A stretch of 64,000 bases of DNA from JBLNDJ01 sp050261515 (GCA_050261515.1 JBLNDJ010000060.1:269165-333164); one strand, 5' to 3'. Shown: positions 19,798 to 29,036, numbered from the stretch's first letter. Numbers and translations: made by a program. The notes: a model not told the origin generated them from the letters alone.

Positions 19798-21690
19798 CTA
19801 GGACAACAGCGCGGTGGTGATGCGGTTGGCAAGGAACGCTCCCGAGTAGGCGAGCGCCGTCATGTAGCTGAATTGCAGGAGCGGCCACTTCCAGCCGCCG
19901 GTTTCCCGGCGCACCACCGCGATGGTGGACATGCACTGCATGGCGAACGCAAAGAACACCAGCAGCGCCACGGCGCCTCCGGGCGTGAGGTCGTGCCTGA
20001 GCGCCTGCTGCAAGCCGACGGATTTCGCGTCCGGCTCCATTCCGTAGATCGTCCCGAGCGTCCCTACGATCACTTCGCGCGCGGCGAGCGATGAAATCAG
20101 TCCCACGCCGATCTTCCAGTTGAAGCCGAGCGGGCGAATCAGCGGCTCGACGGTGCGGCCGATGGTGCCCGCAACGCTGTCGGCGATCGGGGGCAGTTTG
20201 CCGTCGTGCAGCGGCACGTGGGCGAAGATCCAGAGCACGATCGCCACGCCGAGAATCACGGTGCCCGCGCGGCGCAGGAAGATCTTCGAGCGGTCGAGCA
20301 GGCGCAGGCCGAGCGATTGCAGCGTCGGGGTGCGATAGGGCGGCATCTCGAGCACGAACGCCGCGCGCTCGCTTTTGAGCAGCGACGATTTGAGCAGGCG
20401 CGCGGTTGTAAACGCCGCAAGGAACCCGAGTATGTAAAGGCCGAGCATGGCGGCGGCGCGCGTGCCGAGTAAGGGGCCGAGCAGCGGGCGCTCGGGCAGG
20501 AACGCCGCGATGATCAGCGTGTAAACGGGCAGCCGAGCCGAGCAGGTCATCAGCGGCGCGATCAGGATGGTCGCCGTGCGGTCGCGCTTGTTCTCGATGG
20601 TGCGCGTGGCGAGCACGGCCGGGACCGCGCAGGCATAGGCCGATAACAGCGGGATGAACGATTTCCCCTGCAAGCCGACGCGCGCCATGGTGCGGTCTGC
20701 GATCAGGGCCGCGCGCGCGAGGTAGCCGGAATCCTCCAGAATCCCGATGAACAGGAACAGGAGCAGGATCTGGGGCAGAAAGACCAGCACCGCCCCGACG
20801 CCGCTCCAGACGCCTTCGATCAGCAGCGAGCGGACAGGAGAATCGGGCAGCATCGCGGCGAGCCACTGGCCCGATGAAGTGATCAGCGATTGCACGCCCT
20901 CCATGAGCGGCCGCGCCCAGGAGAAGATCGACTGAAACACCGTCAGGACAACGATGGCGAAAATCACCGGCCCCCAAAGCGGGTGCAGGAACACGGCGTC
21001 GAGCCGGCGGGTCCAGAGCGGCGCGGCGGGCGGGTGATAAGCCGCTTGACGGCCGATGCGCGCGGCCCAGGCGTGGCATTTCGGCACGTCGTGCACCGCG
21101 GGCAGTTCGACCGGCGCGGGCTTCGCGCTGCGTTCGGCCAGGAATTGCCAGACCGGTTCGAGCCCTTCGCCGCGCGCCGCGCTCACGAGCACAACAGGCG
21201 CGCCGAGCTGGCGCGCCAGCGCCGCCTCGTCCACTTCGCCTCCGCGCGCATGCAGGTCGTCCGCCATGTTCAGCACGACCATCGTCGGCAGGCCTAGCGA
21301 CAACACCGGCGCGGCGAGCACCAGCGAGCGGCCGAGGTTGGTCGAATCCAGAATCAGCAGCACGGCGTCGGGGCGCGGAAATCCGTCCATTTTGCCTTTG
21401 AGGATGTCGTGCGCGACCTGCTCGTCTTCCGAGCGCGGCTGCAAGCTGTAGATGCCCGGCAGATCGACCAGCGTGACCTCGGCTCCGTTGGCGAGCCGGG
21501 CGTGGCCGACGTGCTGCTCCACCGTGACGCCGGGATAGTTGGCGACCTTCTGGCGCAGTCCGGTCAGCCGGTTAAAAAGAGTGGACTTGCCGCAGTTGGG
21601 CGGGCCGACGATCGCGACGATTCGCGGGTGGCCGTTTCCGTTTGAAGGAGGCCCTGCACCCGCCAGTGCGCAATCGTGGCAGCCGCTCAT
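19798..21690 (-). CDS. feoB: Ferrous iron transporter FeoB
   Basis: A 630-residue inner-membrane Fe(II) permease with an N-terminal G-protein domain. The GTPase motifs are GPPNCGKST (29-37), Thr56 in GVTVEQ, DLPGIYSL (76-83) and NMAD. The C-terminal part has about eight membrane helices, with the paired Gate regions expected in FeoB. A Cys pair sits at the very N-terminus (MSGCHDC). The open frame runs up to 22161, but ATG 21690 is chosen because it overlaps the feoA stop as ATGA and gives a normal N-terminus. It is at the short end for the family. It works with FeoA to import ferrous iron. Confidence 0.95.
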   Translation of the reverse strand: MSGCHDCALAGAGPPSNGNGHPRIVAIVGPPNCGKSTLFNRLTGLRQKVANYPGVTVEQHVGHARLANGAEVTLVDLPGIYSLQPRSEDEQVAHDILKGKMDGFPRPDAVLLILDSTNLGRSLVLAAPVLSLGLPTMVVLNMADDLHARGGEVDEAALARQLGAPVVLVSAARGEGLEPVWQFLAERSAKPAPVELPAVHDVPKCHAWAARIGRQAAYHPPAAPLWTRRLDAVFLHPLWGPVIFAIVVLTVFQSIFSWARPLMEGVQSLITSSGQWLAAMLPDSPVRSLLIEGVWSGVGAVLVFLPQILLLFLFIGILEDSGYLARAALIADRTMARVGLQGKSFIPLLSAYACAVPAVLATRTIENKRDRTATILIAPLMTCSARLPVYTLIIAAFLPERPLLGPLLGTRAAAMLGLYILGFLAAFTTARLLKSSLLKSERAAFVLEMPPYRTPTLQSLGLRLLDRSKIFLRRAGTVILGVAIVLWIFAHVPLHDGKLPPIADSVAGTIGRTVEPLIRPLGFNWKIGVGLISSLAAREVIVGTLGTIYGMEPDAKSVGLQQALRHDLTPGGAVALLVFFAFAMQCMSTIAVVRRETGGWKWPLLQFSYMTALAYSGAFLANRITTALLS

Positions 21691-21989
21691 CGCTCCCGGG
21701 TGTGCCGTGCCGCCGCACCGCGCAGAATCAGGTGCGCGGCGGTTTCGCGGCGCAGGGCGATTTCGGCGCCGTCCACGCGGAACACGCGCGGGTCTCCGCC
21801 AGGGGCGCTCAAGGCAGCCACAACCGCGCTGCCCGGAAGAAAGCCGAGTTCCATGAGGCGGCGTGAAACGTCGTCGGGAAGGTCGAGGCGCTCGAGCACC
21901 CCCTGCTCGCCCGGCCGGAGTTCCATGAGGCTCGCCGCGGACCGGGCAGTCCGGCGGGGGCGCCCTGCGCTCTTGAAACTCAGTTGCAT
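21687..21989 (-). CDS. feoA: FeoA-domain protein (ferrous iron transport accessory)
   Basis: A 100-residue cytoplasmic protein with an SH3-like FeoA domain: LMELRPGEQGVLERLDLPDDVSRRLMELGFLPGSAVVAALSAP and RVDGAEIALRRETAAHLIL. FeoA binds FeoB and is needed for iron uptake. The frame is open far upstream, antisense to the Gfo/Idh gene. ATG 21989 is the first start outside the neighbour's coding part that keeps the domain whole; an internal Met (MELRPGEQG) is an alternative. Its TGA overlaps the feoB ATG by four bases, a sign of translational coupling. Confidence 0.88.
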   Translation of the reverse strand: MQLSFKSAGRPRRTARSAASLMELRPGEQGVLERLDLPDDVSRRLMELGFLPGSAVVAALSAPGGDPRVFRVDGAEIALRRETAAHLILRGAAARHTRER

Positions 21990-22094
21990 GAGAGAACCAG
22001 TATCGGACGCGGGCGCGACCCGTGTCAAGCAGATCCGAAACTCCGCTGCGGGGGACAGGTGCGGTCCGGGGCGCAGAAGGTGTACGCTTCCACC

Positions 22095-23321
22095 ATGTCC
22101 GGCGAACTCGCATCCCGCAGAACGTTCCTGAAAACCTCGGCGGTCCTGACCACGGCCGCATCCGCTTCGCGCGTGCTCGGCGCGGAGAACCGAATACGCG
22201 TCGCCGTGATCGGCAACGGCGGCCGCGGCAAGTACCTCATGAACGAGTTGAACAAGATCGGCGGCGTCGAGTGGGTCGCGGTGTGCGACATCTACGACGT
22301 GCGGCGGGCGGAGGCGGCGAAACTGGCGGGAACGCCGGTCGAGCAATACGCCGACTACCGGCAGATCCTGGAGCGCAAGGATGTGGATGCGGTCATCGTC
22401 GCGACGCCCGACCACTGGCACGCCACGATCGCGGTCGATGCGCTCAACGCGGGAAAGGACGTGTATTGCGAGAAACCGATGGTCCACACGCCGAAAGACG
22501 GGCAGGCCATCGTGAAGGCCGTGCGCGCGAACCGGCGCGTGCTGCAAGTGGGGACGCAGGGCCGCGCGCTGCCGCAGTTCGTGGAGGCGAAGCAGCGGTT
22601 CATCGACACGGGCGCGGTCGGGAAGGTTGGGCTGGCGCGCACATGGTACACGTCGAACCAGGGCTACATACAGACGCCGCCCACGGGTATGGAGAGCAAG
22701 CCGGACGGCCTCGACTGGGACCGCTGGCTCGGCCCGGGGCCGCACGTCGCCTGGAATCCCGACATCTACTTCAGCCCGTATAAATGGCTGCACTACGACG
22801 GCGGGATGGTGATGGGGATCGCGATTCACGTGCTCGATTCGGCGCACCACTGGCTCGGGCTGAGCAAGCCGAAGTCGGCAGTGGCGGGCGGCGGGACGTA
22901 TTTCTACAAGGACGGGCGCGACACGCCGGACGTGATCACGGTCATCTGGGATTATCCGCAGAACGTGACGGTGACGTTCGAGGCCGAGTGCCTCACGGCG
23001 CCGGGCGTCAAGACCACGGCGGGCGTGGAGGTGCGCGGCACCGGCGGCAAGCTCTGGGCCGAGCGCTACGTGCAGGACCTCGGCTACGAATACACGCCGA
23101 ACACGCGCTTCAGCAAAACCATGGCCTCGAAAGGCGCGGGCACGCAGGCGAGCGCCGAGGGCGTGCTGCGCAACTGGCTGGAGTGCATCCGCACACGCGA
23201 AAAGCCGGTCGCGAACGAAGTCGAGGCGTATTACTCGACGGTCGCGTGTTACATGGCGAACCAGGCGTATCAGAAGCAGGAGCGCGTGGTTTGGGACGCG
23301 GCGTGGGATTTGCCCGCGTAG
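22095..23321 (+). CDS. Gfo/Idh/MocA-family oxidoreductase, Tat-exported
   Basis: A 408-residue NAD(P)-dependent sugar or inositol dehydrogenase-like protein. It starts with a twin-arginine signal (SRRTFLKTSAVLTTAA), followed by the nucleotide-binding VAVIGNGGRGKY. The family motif EKPM (YCEKPMVHT) holds the catalytic Lys, and the C-terminal alpha/beta domain contains GGGMVMGIAIHVLDSAHHWLG-like features (HVLD..HH). Such exported members are abundant in Acidobacteriota and Planctomycetes and are thought to act on plant or algal sugars; the cofactor would be pre-bound before export. The ORF extends upstream to 21984, but ATG 22095 gives the Tat signal. The convergent ADOP gene ends 55 bases beyond. 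Confidence 0.85.
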   Translation: MSGELASRRTFLKTSAVLTTAASASRVLGAENRIRVAVIGNGGRGKYLMNELNKIGGVEWVAVCDIYDVRRAEAAKLAGTPVEQYADYRQILERKDVDAVIVATPDHWHATIAVDALNAGKDVYCEKPMVHTPKDGQAIVKAVRANRRVLQVGTQGRALPQFVEAKQRFIDTGAVGKVGLARTWYTSNQGYIQTPPTGMESKPDGLDWDRWLGPGPHVAWNPDIYFSPYKWLHYDGGMVMGIAIHVLDSAHHWLGLSKPKSAVAGGGTYFYKDGRDTPDVITVIWDYPQNVTVTFEAECLTAPGVKTTAGVEVRGTGGKLWAERYVQDLGYEYTPNTRFSKTMASKGAGTQASAEGVLRNWLECIRTREKPVANEVEAYYSTVACYMANQAYQKQERVVWDAAWDLPA

Positions 23322-23340
23322 CGCGAAAACCATATCAGCC

Positions 23341-23370
23341 GCAGATGAACGCAGATAAACGCGGATAGGA
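23341..23370. repeat. Three tandem decamer units between convergent genes
   Basis: Three consecutive ten-base units read GCAGATGAAC, GCAGATAAAC and GCGGATAGGA. They fill most of the 54 bases between the Gfo/Idh stop and the ADOP stop. Short tandem strings of this GCAGATGAAC type occur in gaps between genes of several bacterial phyla; I know of no function. Confidence 0.6.
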
Positions 23371-23375
23371 ACTTC

Positions 23376-25796
23376 CTACTCCGCTCTTAACGCTTCCATC
23401 GGATCGACTCGCGCGGCGCGCCAGGCGGGGAGGAAGCTGGCGGCGGTGGTTACGGCGATCAGGAGTGCCGCGACGAGGAAGAAGGTATATGGGTCGGCCG
23501 CGCTCACTCCGTAGATCAGGGTTTGCATCAGGCGGGTGAGGGCGAGGGCTCCGGCTGCGCCGAGTGCGATGCCGGCCGCCGCGAGTGCGGCGCCTTGCTT
23601 CACGATCAGCTTTGCGATGGTCCTCGGGTCCGCGCCGAGCGCGACGCGCACTCCGATTTCGCGCGTGCGCAGGCTTACCGTATAGGCCAGCACTCCGTAG
23701 AGCCCCACGGCTGCCAGGGCGAGCGCGAGCGCGGCGAAGGCGATCAGCACCGTCATGTTGAAGCGGCGCGCGGAGGTCCAGTCGTGCAGCACGCTTTCCA
23801 TGGTGCCCGTCGCGTACACGGGCTGGTCCTTGTCGATGTTCCAGACCTGGCGTTCGATGGCGCCCGCGAGCGACATGGGGTCGCCCGCGGTCCGGACCAG
23901 CAGCATCGGGCTTTGCATGCCGCGGGTTGCGAAGTAGATCTGCGGGCGCGCGGGTGTGTCGGGCCCGAGCTGGCGCGTGTCGGCAACGACACCTATGACG
24001 GCATTGCGCCCATCTTCTTGCAGGATGGCTTTGCCGATGGGGTCCTGGCCCGGCCAGTTCTGGCGCGCGAACGCTTCGTTCACGACGATGGGCTCGGGCT
24101 TCGTATCCATGTCGCGCCTGGTGAACGTGCGGCCGCGCATGAGCCGGATTCCCATGGTCTCGAAGAAGTCCTCGCGAACGCCGGAGATATAGGCGGACGG
24201 CGTCTCGTTCGGCCGCTCCGGCGCGCCTTCCACGCGGTAGGTGGACAAGCTGAGTTCCTGCATCGGGACGCCCCTGGCGAGCGTCGCCGAGCGCACGCCG
24301 GGCAGCCGCCGCACCGCCTCGAGCAGGCGGTCGCCGAAGATGCTGAGCTGTTCGGGCGTCGAGTACTTGGCCTCGGGCAGCGCGATACGCGTTTTCAGGA
24401 GATTCTCCGGGCGGAAGCCCTGATCGACGGCCATCAGCGAAGCGAGGCTGCGGATCATGAGCCCGGCTCCGGCGAGCAGAACGAACGAGAGGGCGATCTC
24501 GCCGGCGACCAGCGCGCTGCGAAGGCGGTTCGACGTCCCTCCGACCGTACGCCCGCCGCGGACCAGCGCCTGGTTCACGTCCTGGCTCGCCGTGTGCAGC
24601 CAAGGCGCGAGTCCGAAGAACAGACCGGCGAGAACGCCGGCGGCAACGGTGAAGCCGAGCACGAGCGGATCGAGGCGCAGTTCCTTGAACCCGTGCGTGC
24701 CGGCCGGAGCCAATGCCGAGAGGGCATCGAGACCCCAGACGGCGAGCAGCAGTCCGGCCGCGCCGCCCAGCGCGCTCAGCACCAGGCTCTCGGTAAGGTT
24801 CTGCCGGAGGATGCGAAGGCGCCCCGCCCCGAGCGCGGCGCGAATCGCGATCTCGCGCTGCCTTCCGATGGCGCGCGTGAGCAGAAGATTGGCGACGTTG
24901 GCGCAGGCGATCAGCAGGACGAACGCCACCGCGACCTGGAGGATCAGCAGGCTGCGTCGAAGCGTGGGGCTGACGTCCTCGACCGCGACCGGAAAGACGC
25001 TCACGCTGAAGCCGCGGTTGAGGCCGGGGTTCGCCGTTTCGAGGCCCTTGGCGATGACGGCCATTTCGGCGCGCGCCTGTTCGAGCGTGACACCCGGCTT
25101 CAGGCGGCCGTAGGCGAAGTACATGCGCTGCCGGCGGTCATCGTCCGTGGCGAGACTTAATGGAACCCACAGGGCGGCGGTAACCTGATCGAAGCCCTCC
25201 CAGACGGCCGGAAGCTGGAAGCCGGCCGGCAGCACGCCCACGATTTCGTAGTCCACGCCGCCGGCGCGAATCGTCTTACCCAAGATCTTCGGGTCGCCGT
25301 TGTAGCGCCTGCGGTAGAGTTCGTCGCTCAGGATCGCCACGCGCCCTTTGCCTGGCTGCATCTCTTCCGCCGTGAAGGCGCGGCCGAGGCGCGGCTGAAT
25401 GCCGAGGAGCGAAAAGAAGTTGGCGGACGCGCGAGCCGCTTCGATTTGTTCGGGACGGAGGCCGGTGAGATTCAGGTTCAGCTTGCTCGCCACGGCGATG
25501 TCCTCGAACGAGCGGCTCTGCTTCTTCCAGTCGAGGTAGTTCTGCGCGCAGACGGGAAGGCGCAGGCCGTTGAATATATTCAGCGCCGGGTTCTTTTCCC
25601 AGAGCATGACGAGGCGGTCCGGTTCCTTGAGCGCCTGGAGCGGGCGGGAGTTCAGCAGCACCGCGTTGACCACGCTGAACATGGCGGTATTGATGCCGAC
25701 GCCGAGCGCGACGGCAAATACGGCCGCGAGCGTGAAGCCGGGGCTCTTGCGCAGAAGGCGGATCGCGTACCGGACGTCTTGCAGGAACGTTTTCAC
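23376..25796 (-). CDS. ADOP-type permease (MacB/FtsX-like, acidobacterial duplicated orphan permease)
   Basis: An 806-residue inner-membrane protein with two FtsX-type halves. Each half has three membrane helices and they flank two MacB-like periplasmic domains (about 40-275 and 470-680). The start MKTFLQDVRYAIRLLRKSPGFTLAAV is the ADOP signature (TIGR03434 type). The second half ends GALALTRLMQTLIYGVSAADPYTFFLVAALLIAVTTAASFLPAWRAARVDPMEALRAE. Start is GTG 25796, preceded by GAGG; the frame is open to 25913 but that part is not family-like. ADOPs usually lack an adjacent ATPase, and none is here. It probably moves a lipoprotein or peptide to or across the outer membrane. The usual PadR regulator neighbour is absent. 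Confidence 0.9.
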   Translation of the reverse strand: MKTFLQDVRYAIRLLRKSPGFTLAAVFAVALGVGINTAMFSVVNAVLLNSRPLQALKEPDRLVMLWEKNPALNIFNGLRLPVCAQNYLDWKKQSRSFEDIAVASKLNLNLTGLRPEQIEAARASANFFSLLGIQPRLGRAFTAEEMQPGKGRVAILSDELYRRRYNGDPKILGKTIRAGGVDYEIVGVLPAGFQLPAVWEGFDQVTAALWVPLSLATDDDRRQRMYFAYGRLKPGVTLEQARAEMAVIAKGLETANPGLNRGFSVSVFPVAVEDVSPTLRRSLLILQVAVAFVLLIACANVANLLLTRAIGRQREIAIRAALGAGRLRILRQNLTESLVLSALGGAAGLLLAVWGLDALSALAPAGTHGFKELRLDPLVLGFTVAAGVLAGLFFGLAPWLHTASQDVNQALVRGGRTVGGTSNRLRSALVAGEIALSFVLLAGAGLMIRSLASLMAVDQGFRPENLLKTRIALPEAKYSTPEQLSIFGDRLLEAVRRLPGVRSATLARGVPMQELSLSTYRVEGAPERPNETPSAYISGVREDFFETMGIRLMRGRTFTRRDMDTKPEPIVVNEAFARQNWPGQDPIGKAILQEDGRNAVIGVVADTRQLGPDTPARPQIYFATRGMQSPMLLVRTAGDPMSLAGAIERQVWNIDKDQPVYATGTMESVLHDWTSARRFNMTVLIAFAALALALAAVGLYGVLAYTVSLRTREIGVRVALGADPRTIAKLIVKQGAALAAAGIALGAAGALALTRLMQTLIYGVSAADPYTFFLVAALLIAVTTAASFLPAWRAARVDPMEALRAE

Positions 25797-25917
25797 GAGG
25801 CCTCGCTGGTGTCCGAAGTCGGGACGCGGGTGTCCGGTTGAGAAACGCGGACCGCGCTGATCCCGTTGATTTGCATATGAAACACCGAATCTGGAGCATT
25901 CGGCGTGCCACATTTGC

Positions 25918-25923
25918 TAAAAT
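25918..25923 (+). promoter_or_regulatory. -10 element for a possible leaderless transcript
   Basis: TAAAAT lies seven bases before ATG 25931, which would put transcription start on or next to the A of the start codon. No Shine-Dalgarno sequence is seen before that ATG, and no good -35 is seen. This is consistent with a leaderless mRNA but is inference. Confidence 0.4.
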
Positions 25924-25930
25924 CACCGCA

Positions 25931-26845
25931 ATGCTTGCGGGAATGCCACAGCAGTCGTATACCCGCGAGGAGGCGTGCCGCGTTGCGGGCGTTACCGAGC
26001 GGCAACTCCGGGGCTGGGAACGCCAGGAGCTGGTTCCTCGCCTGGAGGAATACTCGATTGCGGACCTGATCGCGCTTCGCTCGCTTCAGAAACTGCTCGG
26101 CGGCAAGGTTCCGCCCGCGCGCATACGCCGCGCGATCGGGGCGCTTCGCAAGAAACTCGACGGCATCGAGAACCCGCTCAAGGAACTCAAAATCGTCTGC
26201 GAGGGCCGGCGCGTCGCCGTGCTCATCGACGGGCAGAAAATGGAGCCCGTCTCGGGCCAGCTTCTGCTCGATTTCGACCGCGCCGAGCTGAAGACGCTGC
26301 TCTCGTTTCCGAAGGAAGACCGCGAGCCTCCGGCCGCCGCGGCGGCGAAGGTGAAGGAAGCCGAGAAGTGGTTCGAGCGCGGGCTCGAGCTGGAAGAGAC
26401 CGGGGCGCTGCCGGAGCAAATCATCGACGCCTACCGGCGCGCGCTCGAGCTGGACCCGACCTCGGCCGGGGCGGCGGTGAATCTCGGGACGATCTACTAC
26501 CACCTGCACCGCTGGGAAGAGGCCAAGCGCGCTTACAACCAGGCGCTCGAAATCGATTCGACCTACGCGCTGGCGCACTTCAACCTCGGCAATCTTTACG
26601 ACGAGCGGGGCGACCGCGAGCGCGCGGAGTCGCACTATCAGGCGGCGCTGAAGATCAACCCGAACTACGCCGACGCGCACTACAACCTCGCGCTGCTCAG
26701 CCAGAACCGCGGCGACGCGATGAAGGCCGTGCGGCACTGGAAGGCCTATCTGAAGCTGGACGGGGCGAGTTCGTGGTCGGCGGTGGCGCGGCGGGAACTG
26801 GAGAAGCTGTGCCGCGCCGCGGTGGTTCCGGGGGCGCGGAGTTAG
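25931..26845 (+). CDS. MerR-type helix-turn-helix protein with TPR repeats
   Basis: A 304-residue soluble protein. Residues 10-75 (YTREEACRVAGVTERQLRGWERQELVPRLEEYSIADLIALRSLQ) form a MerR-like winged helix. A middle segment (80-130) may be beta-rich. From about 145 to 290 there are four TPR units: YRRALELDPTS, YNQALEIDSTY, YQAALKINPNY and a last HWKAYLKLDG. No effector Cys cluster is present, so metal sensing as in classical MerR is unlikely. The protein probably binds DNA and a partner protein. ATG 25931 is chosen on the -10 spacing. ATG 25943 is close and also in frame. It is divergent from the ADOP gene and overlaps the end of the convergent DHA2 gene by four bases. Confidence 0.75.
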   Translation: MLAGMPQQSYTREEACRVAGVTERQLRGWERQELVPRLEEYSIADLIALRSLQKLLGGKVPPARIRRAIGALRKKLDGIENPLKELKIVCEGRRVAVLIDGQKMEPVSGQLLLDFDRAELKTLLSFPKEDREPPAAAAAKVKEAEKWFERGLELEETGALPEQIIDAYRRALELDPTSAGAAVNLGTIYYHLHRWEEAKRAYNQALEIDSTYALAHFNLGNLYDERGDRERAESHYQAALKINPNYADAHYNLALLSQNRGDAMKAVRHWKAYLKLDGASSWSAVARRELEKLCRAAVVPGARS

Positions 26846-28413
26846 TGCATCGGCGCGGCGCCGCCACGGCGCCGCGGACGCCGCATGAGCAGCAGCAGCG
26901 GCAGAATCGCGAAGAACACGAGCGCGAAGACACGGAAGGTATCGACGAACGAGAGCATCGACGCCTGCCGCTCCACCATTCCGAACAGCGCGCCGTAGGC
27001 CTGTTTCGACGCCGTCGCCGCGTCGGCGCCGCGGCGCATGAGCGCGCCCTGCAAGCTCCCGATCATTTGCTGTGTCGCCGGATTGTAGGGGTCGACGTGC
27101 CGGCCCAGTATGTTGAGGTGCGCCTGCGAGGTCCGTTCGAGGTGCGTCGTCGCGAATGCGATTCCCATGCTGCCGCCGATGTTGCGCATCAGGTTGAAGA
27201 TGCTGGTGGCGTTGCCCATCTGCTCTTTCGCGATCGCGTCCATCGTCACGGTCGTCAGGGGGACGAAAAGCAGCGACATCGCGAGCCCCTGGTAGAACTG
27301 CGGCCAGAAGATGTCCCAATAGCCGGCGTTCAGGTTCAGCCAGGATAACTGAAGCAGCGTAAACGAGGCGCCGAGGATTCCGATGCCGAGCATCTTCCGG
27401 GGGTCGAAGCGTGCGACGAGTATCCCGACCAGCGGCATGGCGACGAACGATCCGAGGCCCCGCGGCGCCATCGCGACTCCCGCCTGAAGCGCCGGATAGC
27501 CGAGCAGCGTCTGAAGAAAGACCGGCAGCAGAACCAGGCTGCCGTAGAGCACGAACCCGACCATCGTCATCAGGAACACACCGGTCGCATAGGTGCGCTC
27601 CTTGAGCGCACGCAGGTTCACGATGGGATGGCTCGTAGTCAGCTCGTGGATGACGAGCGCCACCAGGCCCACCGCGGAGATGACGGCCAGCGTGCGAATG
27701 AGATCGGAGGCGAACCAGTCATCCTCCTGGCCCTTATCGAGCATGATCTGCAAGGCCCCGATCCCGACCGCGAGCATCCCGATGCCCCAGTAATCCACGC
27801 GCGTGGAGCCGCGGCGTATGTAGTGCGGATCGAAGATGAACATGCGCGTCATGAACAGGCAGGCGATGCCGACGGGGATGTTGATATAGAACACCCAGCG
27901 CCAGGAAAAGTTATCGGTGAGCCAGCCGCCGATCACGGGACCGAGCATGGGGGCGACGACGATGCCGAGGCCCCAGAATCCCATGGCCTTGCCGCGATCC
28001 TCGGGCGGGAAAGCTTCGAGCATCACGGCCTGCGAGAGCGGCTGCAAGGCGCCGCCGGTGGCGCCCTGGATGATGCGGAACGCGATCAGCATCCACAGGT
28101 TGGTCGCGAATCCGCAGGCCGCCGAAGCCACCGTGAAGCCGGTCACCGCGGCCATTAGAAGCCGCTTTCGGCCGAAGTAGTTGGCGAGCCAGCCGGTCAT
28201 CGGCAGAACGATCGCGTTGGCAACCAGGTAGCTGGTGAGCGCCCATGTCGCCTCTTCGACAGTCGCCGAGAGGCTGCCCGCGATGTGCGGCAGCGACACG
28301 TTCACCACGGTCGTGTCGAGCACTTCCATAAAGGTGCCGAACATGACCGACACCGCCACCAGCCAGGGATTGACGTAGGGAGTCGTGGAAGGCGAGGCGG
28401 CGTTGGTTGCCAT
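26842..28413 (-). CDS. DHA2-family MFS drug exporter (EmrB/QacA type)
   Basis: A 523-residue inner-membrane proton antiporter with 14 predicted helices. It has the DHA2 N-terminal signature LDTTVVNVSLPHIAG, motif A (LANYFGRKRLLM), RIIQGATGGALQPLSQA, and motif C-like GLGIVVAPMLGPVIGGWL. It pairs with the HlyD-type adaptor (29033-30340) and TolC protein (30340-31809) to form an EmrAB-TolC-like tripartite pump. The ORF opens further upstream (28890), but ATG 28413 gives the standard N-terminus. It is last in the four-gene minus-strand operon and five bases after the cytidylate-kinase-like gene. Substrates are unknown. Confidence 0.92.
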   Translation of the reverse strand: MATNAASPSTTPYVNPWLVAVSVMFGTFMEVLDTTVVNVSLPHIAGSLSATVEEATWALTSYLVANAIVLPMTGWLANYFGRKRLLMAAVTGFTVASAACGFATNLWMLIAFRIIQGATGGALQPLSQAVMLEAFPPEDRGKAMGFWGLGIVVAPMLGPVIGGWLTDNFSWRWVFYINIPVGIACLFMTRMFIFDPHYIRRGSTRVDYWGIGMLAVGIGALQIMLDKGQEDDWFASDLIRTLAVISAVGLVALVIHELTTSHPIVNLRALKERTYATGVFLMTMVGFVLYGSLVLLPVFLQTLLGYPALQAGVAMAPRGLGSFVAMPLVGILVARFDPRKMLGIGILGASFTLLQLSWLNLNAGYWDIFWPQFYQGLAMSLLFVPLTTVTMDAIAKEQMGNATSIFNLMRNIGGSMGIAFATTHLERTSQAHLNILGRHVDPYNPATQQMIGSLQGALMRRGADAATASKQAYGALFGMVERQASMLSFVDTFRVFALVFFAILPLLLLMRRPRRRGGAAPMH

Positions 28414-28418
28414 GAGTT

Positions 28419-29036
28419 CTAGGACTTTTGGTGTCGGATGGCGGCGATGACGGCTTCGACGGCCGCTTCCTCGCCTATGCAGGAGCACAGCATCATGTTG
28501 TAGAGGTGGCGATTGGACCAGTCCTGGCCGAAGTAGCGGCGGATGTAGGCGGCGCGGCGGCGGTCCCAGCTTTCCATGAGCGCTTCCGGGTCGGCATCCG
28601 GGCCTTCGCGTTTGACGATGCGCGCGATGCGCTCCGGCCGAGGCGCGTAGACGAACAGGTGGAACACGTCGGGCTCTTCCTGAAGCACGCACTGGCTGCC
28701 GCGCCCGACGATGACGCAATGCCCCTGGCGAGCCGCCTCGCGGATGACGCGCCCGGTGGCGGCCGCTACCGTGGCGGCATCCGGCGGCTCGTTCTGGGTG
28801 CTGCTGGCGACGCCCTCGTAGCCGCCCCGCCAGAGGGCTTTGTGCAGGCGTTGAAACCACGCGTCGGTGGATTCGACGTAGCGCTCGCATTCGGCCGGAT
28901 CGAGGTGCGCGATCCGGGCGACGTCCTCGATCAGGCAGCCGTCCATCAGGCGCCAGCCGAGGCGCTCGGCCAGGCCGCGGGCGATCTCGGCGCGGCCCGC
29001 GCCATACTCGCCCCCTACGGTCAATACGCGGATCAT
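28419..29036 (-). CDS. Cytidylate-kinase-like protein inside the efflux operon
   Basis: A 205-residue protein of the cytidylate-kinase-like family (PF13189 type). It begins MIRVLTVGGEYGAGRAEIARGLAERLGW, where the P-loop reads GEYGAGRAE rather than GxxGxGKS; that variant (GSGGRE) is normal for the family. Other landmarks are CVIVGRGSQCVLQ, FVYAPRPERIARIVKREG and YFGQDWSNRHLYNMMLCS. True substrate is unknown in this family. The ATG overlaps the stop of the HlyD gene by four bases and the stop lies five bases before the DHA2 start, so it is embedded in the efflux operon. It could modify a substrate of the pump or be a regulator. A true cmk exists at 1-224. Confidence 0.8.
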   Translation of the reverse strand: MIRVLTVGGEYGAGRAEIARGLAERLGWRLMDGCLIEDVARIAHLDPAECERYVESTDAWFQRLHKALWRGGYEGVASSTQNEPPDAATVAAATGRVIREAARQGHCVIVGRGSQCVLQEEPDVFHLFVYAPRPERIARIVKREGPDADPEALMESWDRRRAAYIRRYFGQDWSNRHLYNMMLCSCIGEEAAVEAVIAAIRHQKS

